Part shown: positions 33,633 to 43,738 of the stretch, piece after piece
Layout: each line of letters begins with the position of its first letter
How positions within the stretch are numbered: position 1 is the stretch's first letter
Source of the DNA: Bradyrhizobium erythrophlei
GTDB taxonomy: Bacteria > Pseudomonadota > Alphaproteobacteria > Rhizobiales > Xanthobacteraceae
NCBI RefSeq assembly: GCF_900129505.1
Contig: NZ_LT670818.1
Span: 2,170,001 to 2,234,000, forward strand
Length of the DNA: 64,000 nt
Direction of reading: 5' to 3'
Translations under genes and position numbers: made by a program
Notes under the pieces: generated by a model
What the model saw: the letters and a program-made list of their open reading frames with translations, nothing else
Told to the model about the DNA's origin: nothing
The model's database searches: none

Positions 33633-35459
33633 TTACGCCACCGCTTCCTTGGCCTTGACCGCGCGCTTGCGGTCGTTGGCGTCGAGGAACTTCTTGCGCA
33701 GGCGGATCGACTTCGGGGTGACTTCGACCAGCTCGTCGTCCTCGATATAGGCCAGTGCCTTTTCCAGCGTCATCTTGATCGGCGGGGTCAGGCGCACCGC
33801 TTCGTCCTTCGAGGTGGTGCGGATGTTGGTGAGCTGCTTGCCCTTGAGCACGTTGATCTCAAGATCGTTCTCGCGGGTGTGCTCGCCGACGATCATGCCC
33901 TTGTAGACCTTCCAGCCCGGCTCGATCATCATCGGGCCGCGGTCTTCCAGCTTGAACATCGCGTAGGCCACGGCCTCGCCCTGGTCGTTGGAGATCAGCA
34001 CGCCGTTGCGGCGGCCCTGGATGTCGCCCTTGTAGGAGGCGTAGCCATGGAACAGCCGGTTCATGATCGCGGTGCCGCGGGTGTCGGTGAGCAATTCGCC
34101 CTGATAGCCGATCAGGCCGCGGGTGGGCGCGTAGAACACCAGCCGCAGCCGGTGGCCGCCGGACGGGCGCATCTCGATCATCTCGGCCTTGCGCTCGCTC
34201 ATCTTCTGCACGACGACGCCGGAATGCTCCTCGTCGACGTCGATCACGACTTCCTCGATCGGCTCCTGCCACTGGCCGGTGGCTTCGTCCTTCTTCAGCA
34301 CGACGCGCGGGCGCGACACCGACAGTTCAAAACCTTCGCGGCGCATGGTCTCGATCAGGATCGCGAGCTGCAATTCGCCGCGGCCCGACACTTCCATCGA
34401 GTCCTTGTCGTCGGCTTCGGTGACGCGCAGCGCGACGTTGCCTTCTGCCTCACGCAGCAGGCGGTCGCGGATCATGCGGCTGGTCACCTTGTCGCCTTCA
34501 GTGCCGGCGAGCGGCGAGTTGTTGACGATGAACGACATCGACACCGTCGGCGGATCGATCGGCTGCGCCTTCAAGGGCGTATCGACGGATGGATCGCAGA
34601 AGGTATCGGCCACGGTGCCCTTGGTGAGGCCGGCAATGGCGACGATGTCGCCGGCTTCGGCTTCATCGAGCGGCGTGCGCTCGATGCCGCGGAAGGCGAT
34701 GATCTTGGTGATGCGCCCGGTCTCGATCAGCTTGCCGTCGCCGCCCAGCACCTTGACGGCCTGGTTCGGCTTGATGGTGCCCGAGGTGATGCGCCCGGTG
34801 ATGATGCGGCCGAGATAGGGGTTGGCTTCCAGAATGGTGCCGATCATGCGGAACGGCCCTTCCTCGACCGTCGGCGGCGCGACGTGGCGCAGGATCAGGT
34901 CGAACAGCGGCTGCATGCCGGCGTCGTGCGAACCGTCCGGGCTATCGGCCATCCAGCCCTGCTTGGCCGACCCGTAAAGGATCGGGAAATCGAGCTGCTC
35001 CTCGCTGGCGTCCAGGGCCGCGAACAGGTCGAACACCTCGTTGATGACTTCGGTCGGCCGCGCGTCGGGACGGTCGACCTTGTTGATGACCACGATCGGC
35101 TTCAGGCCGACCTTGAGTGCCTTGGAGACCACGAACTTGGTTTGCGGCAGCGGGCCCTCGGCGGCGTCCACCAGCACCAGCGCACCGTCCACCATGTTCA
35201 GGATGCGCTCGACCTCGCCGCCGAAATCGGCATGGCCTGGGGTGTCGACGATGTTGATGCGGGTGTCCTTCCACTGCACCGAGGCGGCCTTGGCGAGAAT
35301 GGTGATGCCGCGCTCGCGCTCCAGATCGTTGGAGTCCATGGCACGCTCGACCACCCGCTGGTTGTCGCGATAGGTGCCGGATTGCTGCAGCAGGCGATCG
35401 ACCAGGGTGGTTTTGCCGTGGTCGACGTGGGCGATGATGGCGACGTTGCGGAGATTCAT
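33633..35459 (-). CDS. typA: Ribosome-associated translational GTPase TypA/BipA
   Basis: A 608-aa EF-G-like GTPase that binds the ribosome and supports 50S assembly and stress or cold adaptation. The G motifs are [10 protein letters not shown] (G1, about 10-19), RGITI (G2), [14 protein letters not shown] (G3) and [10 protein letters not shown] (G4). Domains III and V and the BipA-specific C-terminal domain ([22 protein letters not shown], about 400-440) follow. Length is typical. The IS630 element lies just after its stop (64 bp), so the terminator region may be affected. Confidence 0.97.
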   Translation of the reverse strand: MNLRNVAIIAHVDHGKTTLVDRLLQQSGTYRDNQRVVERAMDSNDLERERGITILAKAASVQWKDTRINIVDTPGHADFGGEVERILNMVDGALVLVDAAEGPLPQTKFVVSKALKVGLKPIVVINKVDRPDARPTEVINEVFDLFAALDASEEQLDFPILYGSAKQGWMADSPDGSHDAGMQPLFDLILRHVAPPTVEEGPFRMIGTILEANPYLGRIITGRITSGTIKPNQAVKVLGGDGKLIETGRITKIIAFRGIERTPLDEAEAGDIVAIAGLTKGTVADTFCDPSVDTPLKAQPIDPPTVSMSFIVNNSPLAGTEGDKVTSRMIRDRLLREAEGNVALRVTEADDKDSMEVSGRGELQLAILIETMRREGFELSVSRPRVVLKKDEATGQWQEPIEEVVIDVDEEHSGVVVQKMSERKAEMIEMRPSGGHRLRLVFYAPTRGLIGYQGELLTDTRGTAIMNRLFHGYASYKGDIQGRRNGVLISNDQGEAVAYAMFKLEDRGPMMIEPGWKVYKGMIVGEHTRENDLEINVLKGKQLTNIRTTSKDEAVRLTPPIKMTLEKALAYIEDDELVEVTPKSIRLRKKFLDANDRKRAVKAKEAVA

Positions 35460-35485
35460 TGCGCTTCTTCTTCGGACAATGGCTG

Positions 35486-35534
35486 GAGCGCGATCTCACC
35501 GGAAAACCGGGACCCACTTTTCCGGATCACGCTC
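35486..35534. repeat. Palindromic repeat upstream of typA
   Basis: GAGCGCGATCTCACCGGAAAA pairs imperfectly with TTTTCCGGATCACGCTC. A second hairpin GCCCGG/CCGGGC lies at 35579-35599. The 308-bp gap between typA and the Crp/Fnr gene otherwise shows no ORF of merit. Confidence 0.7.
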
Positions 35535-35767
35535 AAAAACCTGGAATTCGGCAAGCGCGCATGGCGCCTAAAAAGGAAGCCCGGCCAAAAGGACCGGGCA
35601 CACCTTGCTCGTTGCGGCGCAATATAGTCAGAAAACGCTAAAAAACAATGGCTTGTTGGCGGGTCGGTTGACCGATTTTCCGTCATACCGGCGTCATTTT
35701 GGCCCCCGCGGAGCCCATTCGATCGCAACTCAGGGGGTAGAGGCCGAAGGCAGCCCGAATTCCAGCG

Positions 35768-36535
35768 TTATCCCGCGGCGGCGCTGGACTCTTCGGTCGG
35801 ATAAACCCCGCGCAGCACCTCCTCGAAATGGGCTTTCACGGATTCGTTGCAAAGGCAGGCCCGTATCCGCAGCGCCTCGCGGTTGTGCACCAGGATCGAG
35901 CCGCGCCGGGTCTCCAGAATCCCCTCTGCCTTGAATGTCTGAATCACCCGGCTGGTATAGCTGCGGCCGACACCGAGCAGGGTCGAAAGCTGCTCATGGG
36001 TCAAGGGCACCACATCCGAGCCGTCGGTGCGCTCCATCGCCGACAGAATCCATTTCGCGCTGCGCTGCTCGATCGAATGGATCGCATTGCAGGCGGTCGA
36101 CTGGAAGATCTGGGCGAGCATGCAATCGGCGTAACGCGCAAACACGTTGCTCAGCGTGGCCGACTTCGCTTTTGCCGCATCCAGTTTGCCGATAGGCAGG
36201 CGTGCGAAGGGACCGCCGAACTTGACCATGATGCGGGTATAGGCCGGCAGATATCCCTGGCTGACAATTCCGCCGACGGCGCCTTCGCGGCCGACCAGGA
36301 TGGTCTCGACGTCGCGGCCGTCCTCGTTGGCGACGAGGTACGACGCCAGCGAGGGTCCGCAGGGAAAGTGGACGATTTCGACGTCGTCGCCGGGATTATA
36401 GAGCAGGTCGTTGGGCTGGGCCTCGTCCAGCGAGAGATGCGGCGCGACCAACGTGAAATCGCTCGGGCTCAACCGCCGCAACAGGTTGTTGTAGGGGCGT
36501 TCGCCGTCGTTGGGCGGCTTATTTCGCGTAAGCAT
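35768..36535 (-). CDS. Crp/Fnr family transcriptional regulator
   Basis: A 255-aa regulator with an N-terminal cNMP-binding-like beta-roll (about 20-130) and a C-terminal winged helix containing LTHEQLSTLLGVGRSYTSRVIQTFKAEGILETRRG (about 185-219). It has no N-terminal Cys cluster for Fe-S binding as in FNR. The phosphate-binding cassette of CAP is also not evident, so cAMP binding is doubtful. Such proteins are numerous in Bradyrhizobium. It is divergent from the response regulator at 36728, and may regulate it; this is inference. Confidence 0.88.
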   Translation of the reverse strand: MLTRNKPPNDGERPYNNLLRRLSPSDFTLVAPHLSLDEAQPNDLLYNPGDDVEIVHFPCGPSLASYLVANEDGRDVETILVGREGAVGGIVSQGYLPAYTRIMVKFGGPFARLPIGKLDAAKAKSATLSNVFARYADCMLAQIFQSTACNAIHSIEQRSAKWILSAMERTDGSDVVPLTHEQLSTLLGVGRSYTSRVIQTFKAEGILETRRGSILVHNREALRIRACLCNESVKAHFEEVLRGVYPTEESSAAAG

Positions 36536-36727
36536 TCCAAGTTCCCTGGCCGTCCATCACCATCGCTGCTCACCTGTTCCGTGCACAAGTGCACAGACAA
36601 ACGAACCAACGATGTGATGGTTTCATGCCGGGAACCGGTTGATGCGCATTCTTGCGGTCGGCGCGGCGAGGCGAGGGGCGCTAAAGCCCGCTCGGATTAC
36701 GATTTCAGGGCGTTTGTCAGTGAGACC

Positions 36728-37105
36728 ATGCAAGCTGTTTCTTTCGACCACGTCCCCGAAGACGTTCTGATCGTCGAGGACGACCCGATCATCGCACTCG
36801 ACTTCGAGGATACGATTCTCGGCTTCGGGGTGAAGACGGTACGGACCGCCGGCAGCGTGGCCAGGGCGCTCGACCTGATCGCGGATCGCGCCCCGGATTT
36901 CGCGCTGCTCGATGTCGCCCTGGTCCGCGAGAAGAGCTTTGCGATTGCCGAGCGCCTGGATGCGCTGGGAATTCGCTTCGCCTTCGTCACCGGCTATAGC
37001 GCCGACGTGCGGTTACCCGAGGCTTTTGCCGACCGGCCGAGATTGCCCAAACCGTTCTCGACCGACGCGCTGCACGCCTTGCTGAAGCGCCCGGCCGGCG
37101 CTTGA
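36728..37105 (+). CDS. Receiver-only response regulator
   Basis: A 125-aa single CheY-like domain with VLIVEDDPIIALDFED (acidic pocket D18, D19), phosphoacceptor in FALLDVALV (Asp about 61), AFVTGYS and LPKPFS (Lys). It has no output domain, so it acts by protein-protein contact or as a phosphate sink. ATG 36728 is used; the ORF is open further upstream (ATG 36614) but that part is not receiver-like. No histidine kinase is adjacent. Confidence 0.85.
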   Translation: MQAVSFDHVPEDVLIVEDDPIIALDFEDTILGFGVKTVRTAGSVARALDLIADRAPDFALLDVALVREKSFAIAERLDALGIRFAFVTGYSADVRLPEAFADRPRLPKPFSTDALHALLKRPAGA

Positions 37106-37139
37106 CCGCCGGCGTCCTCGGGCTATCGGACGCCGCTTG

Positions 37140-38723
37140 CTAGCCGAGTTTGGGATCCAGCGTCGTCGACCAGAGCGCGACGTCGGCGCGATCGCGCAAG
37201 GTCACCGTCATCTGTCCGCTGGCGCCGTCGATCTTGACGTGACCGAAGAACTGCATCCCGGCTGACGGCGGCAGGTTCTGCTTGTCCAGGCCCGGCGCCT
37301 TGATGAACTTCACTTCCGGTCCGAACGTGTTGTCGAGTTCGTTGGGTCCGAAGGTGCCGGCGTGCAGGGGGCCGGAGACGAATTCCCAGAACGGCTCGAA
37401 ATCCTGGAACTGGGCCTTGTCGGGATTGTAATAGTGCGCGGCGGCGTAATGCACGTCCGCGGTCAGCCACACGGTATTGGTAACGCCGGAGGTCTTGATG
37501 AAGCGCAGGATATCGGCGATTTCCAGTTCGCGGCCGCGCGCCGGCCCGTCGCCTTGCGCGAACGCCTCCGAGCCCTTTTTGTTGGCGGCATCGTCGTAGA
37601 CGATAAGGCTGAGCGGCATGTCGGAGGCGATCACCTTCCAGGTGGCGCGCGAGTTCAGCAGGCCGCGCTTCAGCCACGCAAGCTGGTCGGGCCCGATGAA
37701 ATAGCTGTCGGGGCCGTAAGTGGTCTGCAGGTTCGGACCGTTGGGGCCGCGATAGCTGCGCTCGTCCAGCATGAAGACGTCCAGATGCGGCCCGTAGCTC
37801 AGCGTGCGATAGACCCGGCCCGGCTCGACGATGCTTTCGCGCATCGGATACATCTCGTGGAACGCACGGGACGCGCGCGCGGCGAGCAGGGAGATGTCGC
37901 GCACCTTGTAGGCGGCGGGAATGTCCTTCGACGCCGACCAGTTGTTCATGACCTCGTGATCGTCCCACTGCACGAAGACCGGGGCCTCGGCGTTGAAGGC
38001 GCGCACATTCGCGTCGAGGAAATTGTACTTGTGCGCGGCGCGGAACTCGTCGAGCGTCTCGGCGACTTTTGCCTTTTCGGGGATGGTGAGGTTCTTCCAG
38101 ATCTTGCCGTCCGGCAATTTCACCTCTGCTGGAATGACGCCGTCGGCATAGATGGTGTCGCCGGAATGCAGCAGGAAATCCGGCCGGTGCTTGGCCATGG
38201 TGGCGAAGGTGACCATGCCGCCATCGTCGGGATTGATGCCCCAGCCCTGGCCCGCGACATCGCCGCCCCAGACGAAGCTGACGTCGCGCCGGTCGGCCGG
38301 GGCGGTGCGGAAGCGGCCGACCATTGGCTCGCTGGAGACGTCGGGATGCGAGAGGTCGCGGAACCGGACCCGATAAAAGATGTCCTGCCCGCCGGGAAGA
38401 TTTTCCACCAGCATCTTCGCGGTGAAGTCGCTCTCGGGGAGCGCTGCGATCGGCGGCAGCAGCCTCGCATTGTTGAAGGACTCGGTGGTGGCGACCTCAA
38501 CCATCATCTGCGATGGCCGGTCGGCGCGCGCCCACACCACGCCGCCATCGGCGCCGACGTCGCCGGATTGCACGCCATGGGTGATTTGCGGCCGGTCGGC
38601 GGCCCGGCTGAGATACGGCATCGCAAGCGCGCCGAGCGTACCCGCGCCGGTCGCCGCGGCGGTGGAAAGGAAACGCCGGCGCGAAAGCCCGCGGGCTGAG
38701 TTGCGGGAAATCCTGATCGTCAT
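37140..38723 (-). CDS. phoD: Alkaline phosphatase D / phosphodiesterase, Tat-exported
   Basis: A 527-aa PhoD-like metallophosphoesterase. ATG 38723 has AGGAGG 6 nt upstream and gives a Tat signal (SRRRFLSTAAATGAG, about 15-30). The N-terminal Ig-like domain (THGVQSGDVGADGGVVWARA...) is followed by the metallophosphatase core: SFVWGGDVAGQ, HSGDTIYADG (metal Asp), VQWDDHEVMNNW and WLTADVHYAAAHYY. It should hydrolyse phosphomonoesters or diesters in the periplasm during phosphate acquisition. I see no confident Pho box in the short upstream region. Confidence 0.92.
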   Translation of the reverse strand: MTIRISRNSARGLSRRRFLSTAAATGAGTLGALAMPYLSRAADRPQITHGVQSGDVGADGGVVWARADRPSQMMVEVATTESFNNARLLPPIAALPESDFTAKMLVENLPGGQDIFYRVRFRDLSHPDVSSEPMVGRFRTAPADRRDVSFVWGGDVAGQGWGINPDDGGMVTFATMAKHRPDFLLHSGDTIYADGVIPAEVKLPDGKIWKNLTIPEKAKVAETLDEFRAAHKYNFLDANVRAFNAEAPVFVQWDDHEVMNNWSASKDIPAAYKVRDISLLAARASRAFHEMYPMRESIVEPGRVYRTLSYGPHLDVFMLDERSYRGPNGPNLQTTYGPDSYFIGPDQLAWLKRGLLNSRATWKVIASDMPLSLIVYDDAANKKGSEAFAQGDGPARGRELEIADILRFIKTSGVTNTVWLTADVHYAAAHYYNPDKAQFQDFEPFWEFVSGPLHAGTFGPNELDNTFGPEVKFIKAPGLDKQNLPPSAGMQFFGHVKIDGASGQMTVTLRDRADVALWSTTLDPKLG

Positions 38724-38811
38724 GCAAGCCTCCTGGATCGGCCAACAGTGCTCTGAGGGCATTGACAGACCTAGAAAGATTCTGTGACGGCCGAATTACA
38801 GGGAGTGCCGC

Positions 38812-40266
38812 TTACAGCGTGCCGGCTGCGCGGAACTGCGCTCCCGCCCTTTGCGGATTTTGCGGCATGTTGTCCAGCAGGGTCTTGCGGTCGGCGACCG
38901 CTCGGTGGAATTGCTCGAGGACGATGCTGAAAGCGGTCAGCGCTCCCTCCTGGATGGCGCCATCATCGAAGCAATGCAGCGTGTCGCGCAGAATATCGTC
39001 CGCCTCGGCCTGCATCCGGTCGAGTTCTTCGGTGGAATCGCTGCGGCGCGCGGCCGCGATCAAGTCCAGCAGGCGTTCGCGCAGCGAACTGTTGTTGCTG
39101 CGCTCGTCTTTTTTCAGGTAGCCCGCGAACCACGCGCCAGCGGAACCCATCGCCGACAAGGCCATCAGGCCCCACCAGATGTAATCGCTGTAACGATCGA
39201 GGAAGGTCTTCTCCTCGCCATCGACGAACGCGGCGGCGCCCGGGTGCGCGGGAATCACGGCGTCCTTGTCGGTATCGGGGGTCTCGATCTTCGCCGCCAG
39301 CGGGAATTCCGTCATCAGCTGCTGCCTGATCGCAAACAGCTGGCGGGTGAAGGCGGCCACCGTCGATTCCGACAGGCCTTTGCGCGCGACGATGTGATGG
39401 GAGAAGCTGATCGTCTTGATCTCGTCGTCGGGCCGGGCGGGCGAGCCGCCGAAGGCGCCGGCCGGAATCTCGGAGGCCTCGTACATCGGATGGTTTTGCG
39501 CGATCGCCTCGGCCGAATCGATGGCGAGGAATGTCGGCGTTCCGCCGTCGCGGGTCGACGCATTGATCGCATCCGCGGTGATCTTGCTGTTGACGGGACC
39601 GGCGGCGAGATAGGCGTCCGCCTTCTGGTTGCGGATGGCGTCGGCGGCCTCACCGGCGGGAAACTGAACGATCTCCACCTTGGCGGGGTCGACGCCATAT
39701 TGCTGCAGGATCACTTTCAGCAAATTGACATTGGCCGGGGTGCGGCCGACCACGCCGATGCGGCGCCCGGCAAGCTGCGGAATTTTGGTGATCTTCGGGC
39801 CGGATTTCTTGCCCTTGCCCTTCGCGGACGGCGGCACCCACAGCACCGCGACGTTCTTGCGCAGCGTCGCCACGGCCTGCGCGTTCTTCGGCACGTCGAG
39901 GTCGCCGCGGATGATGGCAAGATCGGCCCCGCCGTCCTCAAGCGCCTTGGCGCTGGCGGCGGCGCCGTCCGTCTGTACCGGGCGCAGACGCACATAGCCC
40001 CGCGCCTGGTTGAAGGCCTGGGTCAGCGCCTGCACCACCTTGAGGTCGTCACTGTTGGCCGGGCCGACCGCAACCCGAAGAGTCACCGGCCGCACCGCAA
40101 AGTAGTAGGCGCCCGCGAGTGCGCCGATCACGGCGAGGATCCCGGCGAGCATGACGAACATGGTCTTGGACTGGGCCGAGCGCGGCGACGACGGCGCCGG
40201 CGGGGCGGCCGGTTCAAGGTCCCCCGTCATCGACCTGGCAAATAATCGTTTGAGGTCCAATTTCAT
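38812..40266 (-). CDS. TAXI-family (TRAP-type) binding-like protein anchored by two membrane spans
   Basis: A 484-aa protein (ATG 40266). One membrane span (about 36-57) is followed by a periplasmic TAXI solute-binding fold: LRVAVGPANSDDLKVVQALTQ, a hinge with LAIIRGDLDV and LAGRRIGVVGRTPANVNLLKVIL. A second span (about 363-384, IWWGLMALSAMGSAGAWFAG) leads to a cytoplasmic helical tail of about 100 residues. Normal TAXI proteins are soluble and work with DctM/DctQ-type permeases; none is encoded here. A receptor or sensor role is inference. Confidence 0.8.
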   Translation of the reverse strand: MKLDLKRLFARSMTGDLEPAAPPAPSSPRSAQSKTMFVMLAGILAVIGALAGAYYFAVRPVTLRVAVGPANSDDLKVVQALTQAFNQARGYVRLRPVQTDGAAASAKALEDGGADLAIIRGDLDVPKNAQAVATLRKNVAVLWVPPSAKGKGKKSGPKITKIPQLAGRRIGVVGRTPANVNLLKVILQQYGVDPAKVEIVQFPAGEAADAIRNQKADAYLAAGPVNSKITADAINASTRDGGTPTFLAIDSAEAIAQNHPMYEASEIPAGAFGGSPARPDDEIKTISFSHHIVARKGLSESTVAAFTRQLFAIRQQLMTEFPLAAKIETPDTDKDAVIPAHPGAAAFVDGEEKTFLDRYSDYIWWGLMALSAMGSAGAWFAGYLKKDERSNNSSLRERLLDLIAAARRSDSTEELDRMQAEADDILRDTLHCFDDGAIQEGALTAFSIVLEQFHRAVADRKTLLDNMPQNPQRAGAQFRAAGTL

Positions 40267-40439
40267 ATTGCCAATACGGTTAGATGAGGATTCTACCAAA
40301 TTTCCTTCCAGCGCGGGGTTACATCTGCGTCATGGTTACCGGAAGCGCTCCGGACCGGCGCTGACGCCGTATCGTGGCGGGGGATCCCGACGGTCCCGTC
40401 AGGTGTTAGGGTAAAATTGGCCTGAAGTGGGAGGTTGTC

Positions 40440-40745
40440 ATGGCAGAACGGCTGTCGGCGGAAGCGCGGAAATCGGCCCTCAAGGGGTTGCCGGGGTGGA
40501 GCGAGGTGACCGGCCGCGAGGCGATCGCCAGGACTTTCACGTTCAAGGATTTCAACGAAGCCTTCGGATTCATGACGCGCGCGGCGCTGGTGGCCGAAAA
40601 GCACGACCATCACCCGGAATGGCGCAACGTTTACAAGACGGTGGAGGTGGTGCTGGCGACCCACGACGCCGGCGGGGTGACCGCCCTCGATATCGAGCTG
40701 GCAACCGCGATGAACGCCATCGCCGGCCAGCTCGGCGTTGCCTGA
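40440..40745 (+). CDS. phhB: Pterin-4a-carbinolamine dehydratase
   Basis: A 101-aa enzyme that dehydrates 4a-hydroxytetrahydrobiopterin to recycle the pterin cofactor of aromatic amino acid hydroxylases. The signature [29 protein letters not shown] contains the active-site histidines, followed by [12 protein letters not shown]. The ATG follows GGGAGG. No phenylalanine hydroxylase gene lies in the window, so its partner is elsewhere, or it serves as a moonlighting factor as in other bacteria. Confidence 0.94.
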   Translation: MAERLSAEARKSALKGLPGWSEVTGREAIARTFTFKDFNEAFGFMTRAALVAEKHDHHPEWRNVYKTVEVVLATHDAGGVTALDIELATAMNAIAGQLGVA

Positions 40746-40841
40746 TTGCCTCGCAATCTTGCGGGTGTGACGCGACATCCCCATTTTTGAGGGGTGCCTG
40801 CTGCGGCGATCTGCCGCGCAGGTTGTCAGGGGAGCCGGAAT

Positions 40842-41231
40842 ATGGCGTCAGAACATACCGTGGGTTTCGAGCCGGCCGACAGGCTGGCGGAAGACCGCGA
40901 AAGCGTGCGCCGGCGCTTCTGGGTCAAGTTCAAGCGGGTGGTGGCGCAGCTTCCCTTCGCCGAGGATCTGCTCGCGGCCTATTACTGCGCCTTCGACCGG
41001 CAGACGCCGCGCCACGTGCAGGCGGCGCTGCTCGGCGCGATCGCCTATTTCATCCTGCCGTTCGATTTCATTCCGGACATGCTGCCGGTGCTCGGCTTCA
41101 CCGACGATGCCGCCATTCTCGCCACCGCGATGCGGTTGGTCGCGACCCACATCACGCCGGAACATCGCGACGCTGCCCGCGCCGCCTTGAAGCGGATGGG
41201 CAGCGCCGGCCGGGCTCAGCCCGCGGCTTGA
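40842..41231 (+). CDS. YkvA family (DUF1232) membrane protein
   Basis: A 129-aa protein starting at ATG 40842 behind AGGGGAG. DUF1232 is recognised by ALLGAIAYFILPFDFIPDMLPVLGFTDDAAILATAM (about 62-97), with the conserved DFIPD motif. The segment is hydrophobic enough for one or two membrane passes. Function is unknown. It stands alone between phhB and the second TAXI gene. Confidence 0.9.
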   Translation: MASEHTVGFEPADRLAEDRESVRRRFWVKFKRVVAQLPFAEDLLAAYYCAFDRQTPRHVQAALLGAIAYFILPFDFIPDMLPVLGFTDDAAILATAMRLVATHITPEHRDAARAALKRMGSAGRAQPAA

Positions 41232-41234
41232 ACG

Positions 41235-42422
41235 CTAGCGCGCCGGCTTTTGCGGATTGCGGACCTGGGCCCTTGCCCCCGCATTTTGTTCGGCCTCCCA
41301 CGCCTGAAATTGCTTGAACAAGGCTTCCTTCTCGGTGTCGGAAGGCGCCTTGCCGCTCGCCGCCGTGCTCTGCTTGAGGAAATCGTCAAACCTCGTGCGC
41401 GCAACCGGCTCGATGCCGTGATTGTCGAGCCATTGCTTGGCGGCGGGGAAGCGTTGCCAATCCTGCAGCGGGGCGGATAGCGATACTTCTTTCCATTTCG
41501 GATGGAACGGTGGATTCTGGAAGGTAGGAAACTTGGTGAAGAAATTATCCACGAACAGCGCGACCTTCCGATAGCGGTCGGTGTTGGGTGCCCAATTATA
41601 GGCCGCGAGCACCGCGGGCACCGCGATGGTGTCGACCTGCTCTCCCTCCGAAATCAGGTTGGGATAGTCCTTCGCCGACAGCGTCGCCGGCAAATAATCG
41701 CCCTGCAGCGGCTTGTCGTAGTCGACCGTCACCAGATGAAACCGGTCGTCCTTGAAGCTGCTCACCGACTTGTACGGTTTGCCGCCACAGACGATCACGG
41801 CGTCGATTTCGCCGCGTTTCATTTTCTCCATCGCGATGCGTTGCTCGACATAGACGACCTTCGGCTTCATTCCGAGGCGCTCGAACACCGTCAGCGCGGT
41901 GACGAAGGTGCCGCCATTGGGAAGGTCGACGCTGATGGTCTTGCCGTCGAGTTCCCTGAGATTGTGGACCGACTTCGGCGCGATCACATGCACTTCTTCA
42001 TTGTAGAGCTTGGTCACGTAGGTGAACTGCTTCTTGATGTCCTTGGCGAAGCCCTTGCGCTCCAGATAGTCGAGCGTGTCGGCCCGCACGATCCCGAGAT
42101 CGACGCCTTGCAGGAACAGGATGTCGGCGACGCTTTGCACCGAGCCGCGGCCGACGATCGGAAGCACGCGCAGCTTGTTGCCGTCATCGAGGACCGAAGC
42201 GAGGTCGGCGCCGAACTGGACATAGGTGCCGCCGATGGTGCCGGAGATCAGCGTCACGGTGTTGGCGTTGAGAGCCTGCTTGGTGGAGGAGGATCCGAAC
42301 TGGAATATCGCCTTGAGGCTCTCGCTGACCTTGGCCGGATCAAACTCGGTTTCCTCGGCCCTGGCCACCAGGCCAGAGACCATCATCACGGCGATGATCG
42401 CCATTCCAAGTAGTCGTCGCAT
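41235..42422 (-). CDS. TAXI-family TRAP transporter solute-binding protein
   Basis: A 395-aa exported protein (ATG 42422 behind GGGGG) with a signal peptide MRRLLGMAIIAVMMVSGLVA cut near ARA. The binding fold has VTLISGTIGGTYVQFGADLASVLD, IVGRGSVQSVADILFLQGVDLGIVRADT and the hinge ELDGKTISVDLPNGGTFVTA. The C-terminal 60 residues are a helical extension. No TRAP membrane subunit is near. It follows a Sel1-like protein gene by 25 nt on the same strand, so they are likely co-transcribed. Confidence 0.88.
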   Translation of the reverse strand: MRRLLGMAIIAVMMVSGLVARAEETEFDPAKVSESLKAIFQFGSSSTKQALNANTVTLISGTIGGTYVQFGADLASVLDDGNKLRVLPIVGRGSVQSVADILFLQGVDLGIVRADTLDYLERKGFAKDIKKQFTYVTKLYNEEVHVIAPKSVHNLRELDGKTISVDLPNGGTFVTALTVFERLGMKPKVVYVEQRIAMEKMKRGEIDAVIVCGGKPYKSVSSFKDDRFHLVTVDYDKPLQGDYLPATLSAKDYPNLISEGEQVDTIAVPAVLAAYNWAPNTDRYRKVALFVDNFFTKFPTFQNPPFHPKWKEVSLSAPLQDWQRFPAAKQWLDNHGIEPVARTRFDDFLKQSTAASGKAPSDTEKEALFKQFQAWEAEQNAGARAQVRNPQKPAR

Positions 42423-42447
42423 CGATATCCCCCTGCTGGACTGAAAG

Positions 42448-43338
42448 CTAATTCTGCATTTGCGCCAGGCGCTGCCGCGCATCCATCGAACCGAGCCGGG
42501 CCGCCTTCTGGTACCAGTCGCGCGCCATTGCCGGATCCGGCGTGATGCTTCGCATATCCTGGGTTCCAAGCACGGCCGGGTCGTAGGTCTGTGCCAGCAG
42601 CAGCGCCGCACTGGCCTCCTGCGCGTTCGCCGCCCGTTCGAGCAACAGCCGCGCCGGCGCGATGTCGCCGACCGCGATCAGGCCTTTCGCCCGCTTGAGC
42701 AAATTCGCGAGCTCGTCGGCATCGAGTCGTCGTGCCGGCGTTGCCGGTGCAGCCGCGGCGGGCAGCGGCGACGGTTCGGGTTGCACCTGGTTCGGCTGCG
42801 CGGACCGGAGCGCGAGAGCGATATCGTCGCGCGTGACCCTCGGAGCCGGCGGCGCGGACCGGACACCGGCATTCGACGGCAGGACCGGCGTCGGGCCGGC
42901 ATTGGCCAGTTGCGTTGGGGCCGCGGGTGGCGGAATGAGGGTTTGCGTGGCGCCCGACTGATCGGCTGTCGCGGCGGGCAGCGAAGCCTTGGCATCGGCA
43001 AACAACGCGAGCGGATTGCCGACCGTTAGAATCGCAAAGGCGATCGCCGCCGCCGATGCCGCAGCAATGGCCCCCTTGATAACCCTCGGTCCGATCGGCG
43101 CTCTGTCGAGAAACCGTTCCCCGCCAGTTCCGAAGCCCCGTTGCCTCGGTTCTTCTTCACCACCGGAAAGAAAGAGCGGCATGGGCTCTTCGGGATAGTC
43201 CTCGGGTTCTTCGGGATAGTCCTCATCCGCCATCGAAGGCGAAGATCCGTAGGCCATGAATTCGGGATCGCTGGGCTCTTCGTCATACGACCCGGCCATC
43301 TCTTCGTCGTATGAATTGAACCTCGTATTTCGCGCCAT
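42448..43338 (-). CDS. Single-pass membrane protein with C-terminal Sel1/TPR-like repeats
   Basis: A 296-aa protein. The N-terminal 75 residues are acidic with DEDYPEEPEDYPEEP repeats, one membrane span lies at about 88-112 (IKGAIAAASAAAIAFAILTV), a Pro/Ala linker at about 120-205, and a C-terminal Sel1-like pair (NLLKRAKGLIAVGDIAPARLLLERA... and ARDWYQKAARLGSMDARQRLAQ). The arrangement places the repeats in the periplasm. Function is unknown; an operon with the TAXI protein suggests they interact. Confidence 0.75.
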   Translation of the reverse strand: MARNTRFNSYDEEMAGSYDEEPSDPEFMAYGSSPSMADEDYPEEPEDYPEEPMPLFLSGGEEEPRQRGFGTGGERFLDRAPIGPRVIKGAIAAASAAAIAFAILTVGNPLALFADAKASLPAATADQSGATQTLIPPPAAPTQLANAGPTPVLPSNAGVRSAPPAPRVTRDDIALALRSAQPNQVQPEPSPLPAAAAPATPARRLDADELANLLKRAKGLIAVGDIAPARLLLERAANAQEASAALLLAQTYDPAVLGTQDMRSITPDPAMARDWYQKAARLGSMDARQRLAQMQN

Positions 43339-43738
43339 AGTGATGCCTCCACGCTACTACGCAACATAGGGGCGCCTCGGCATCCGTTTCTTGTTGTTCT
43401 TGTCGGCCAAGCGCCCCCGCTACCGAACCCCTAACTCGCATTTTGAATCCGACCAAAAAGCGACCATCGCCGGGGGGATATAGGAGATAGTTTGATTTCA
43501 TTGCGGCGCACTCGTGGCCGCCCACCGTCATTTTTTCGTCACAAGAAAGAGTCCACGTCAGATTGACGGGAAATTCACGTGCAATTTTAGCTAATCGGGC
43601 TGGCATGGTCAACACGCCCGTGGCGTCGCGCCAATCGTGCGACGCAGGCGGAGGAGGCTCCGGCAACCCATCTGCCGCGAACCGATTTCGTGACGATCGA
43701 TGGATGCGCGGGTCAAGCCCGCGCACGACGAATACCCA
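43339..43738. other. 400-bp gap with a small palindromic repeat
   Basis: At 43698-43730 a palindrome (TGCGCGGG / CCCGCGCA) carries the MRGLDPRIH reading on the minus strand, a recurring non-coding repeat. The rest, including the upstream region of the Sel1-like gene, shows no supported gene. The minus ORF 43283-43726 is low-complexity repeat translation. Confidence 0.55.

Noticed and set aside
33879..35627. A 582-codon plus-strand ORF antisense to typA
   Set aside because: TypA motifs are perfect on the minus strand; this is codon-bias mirror.
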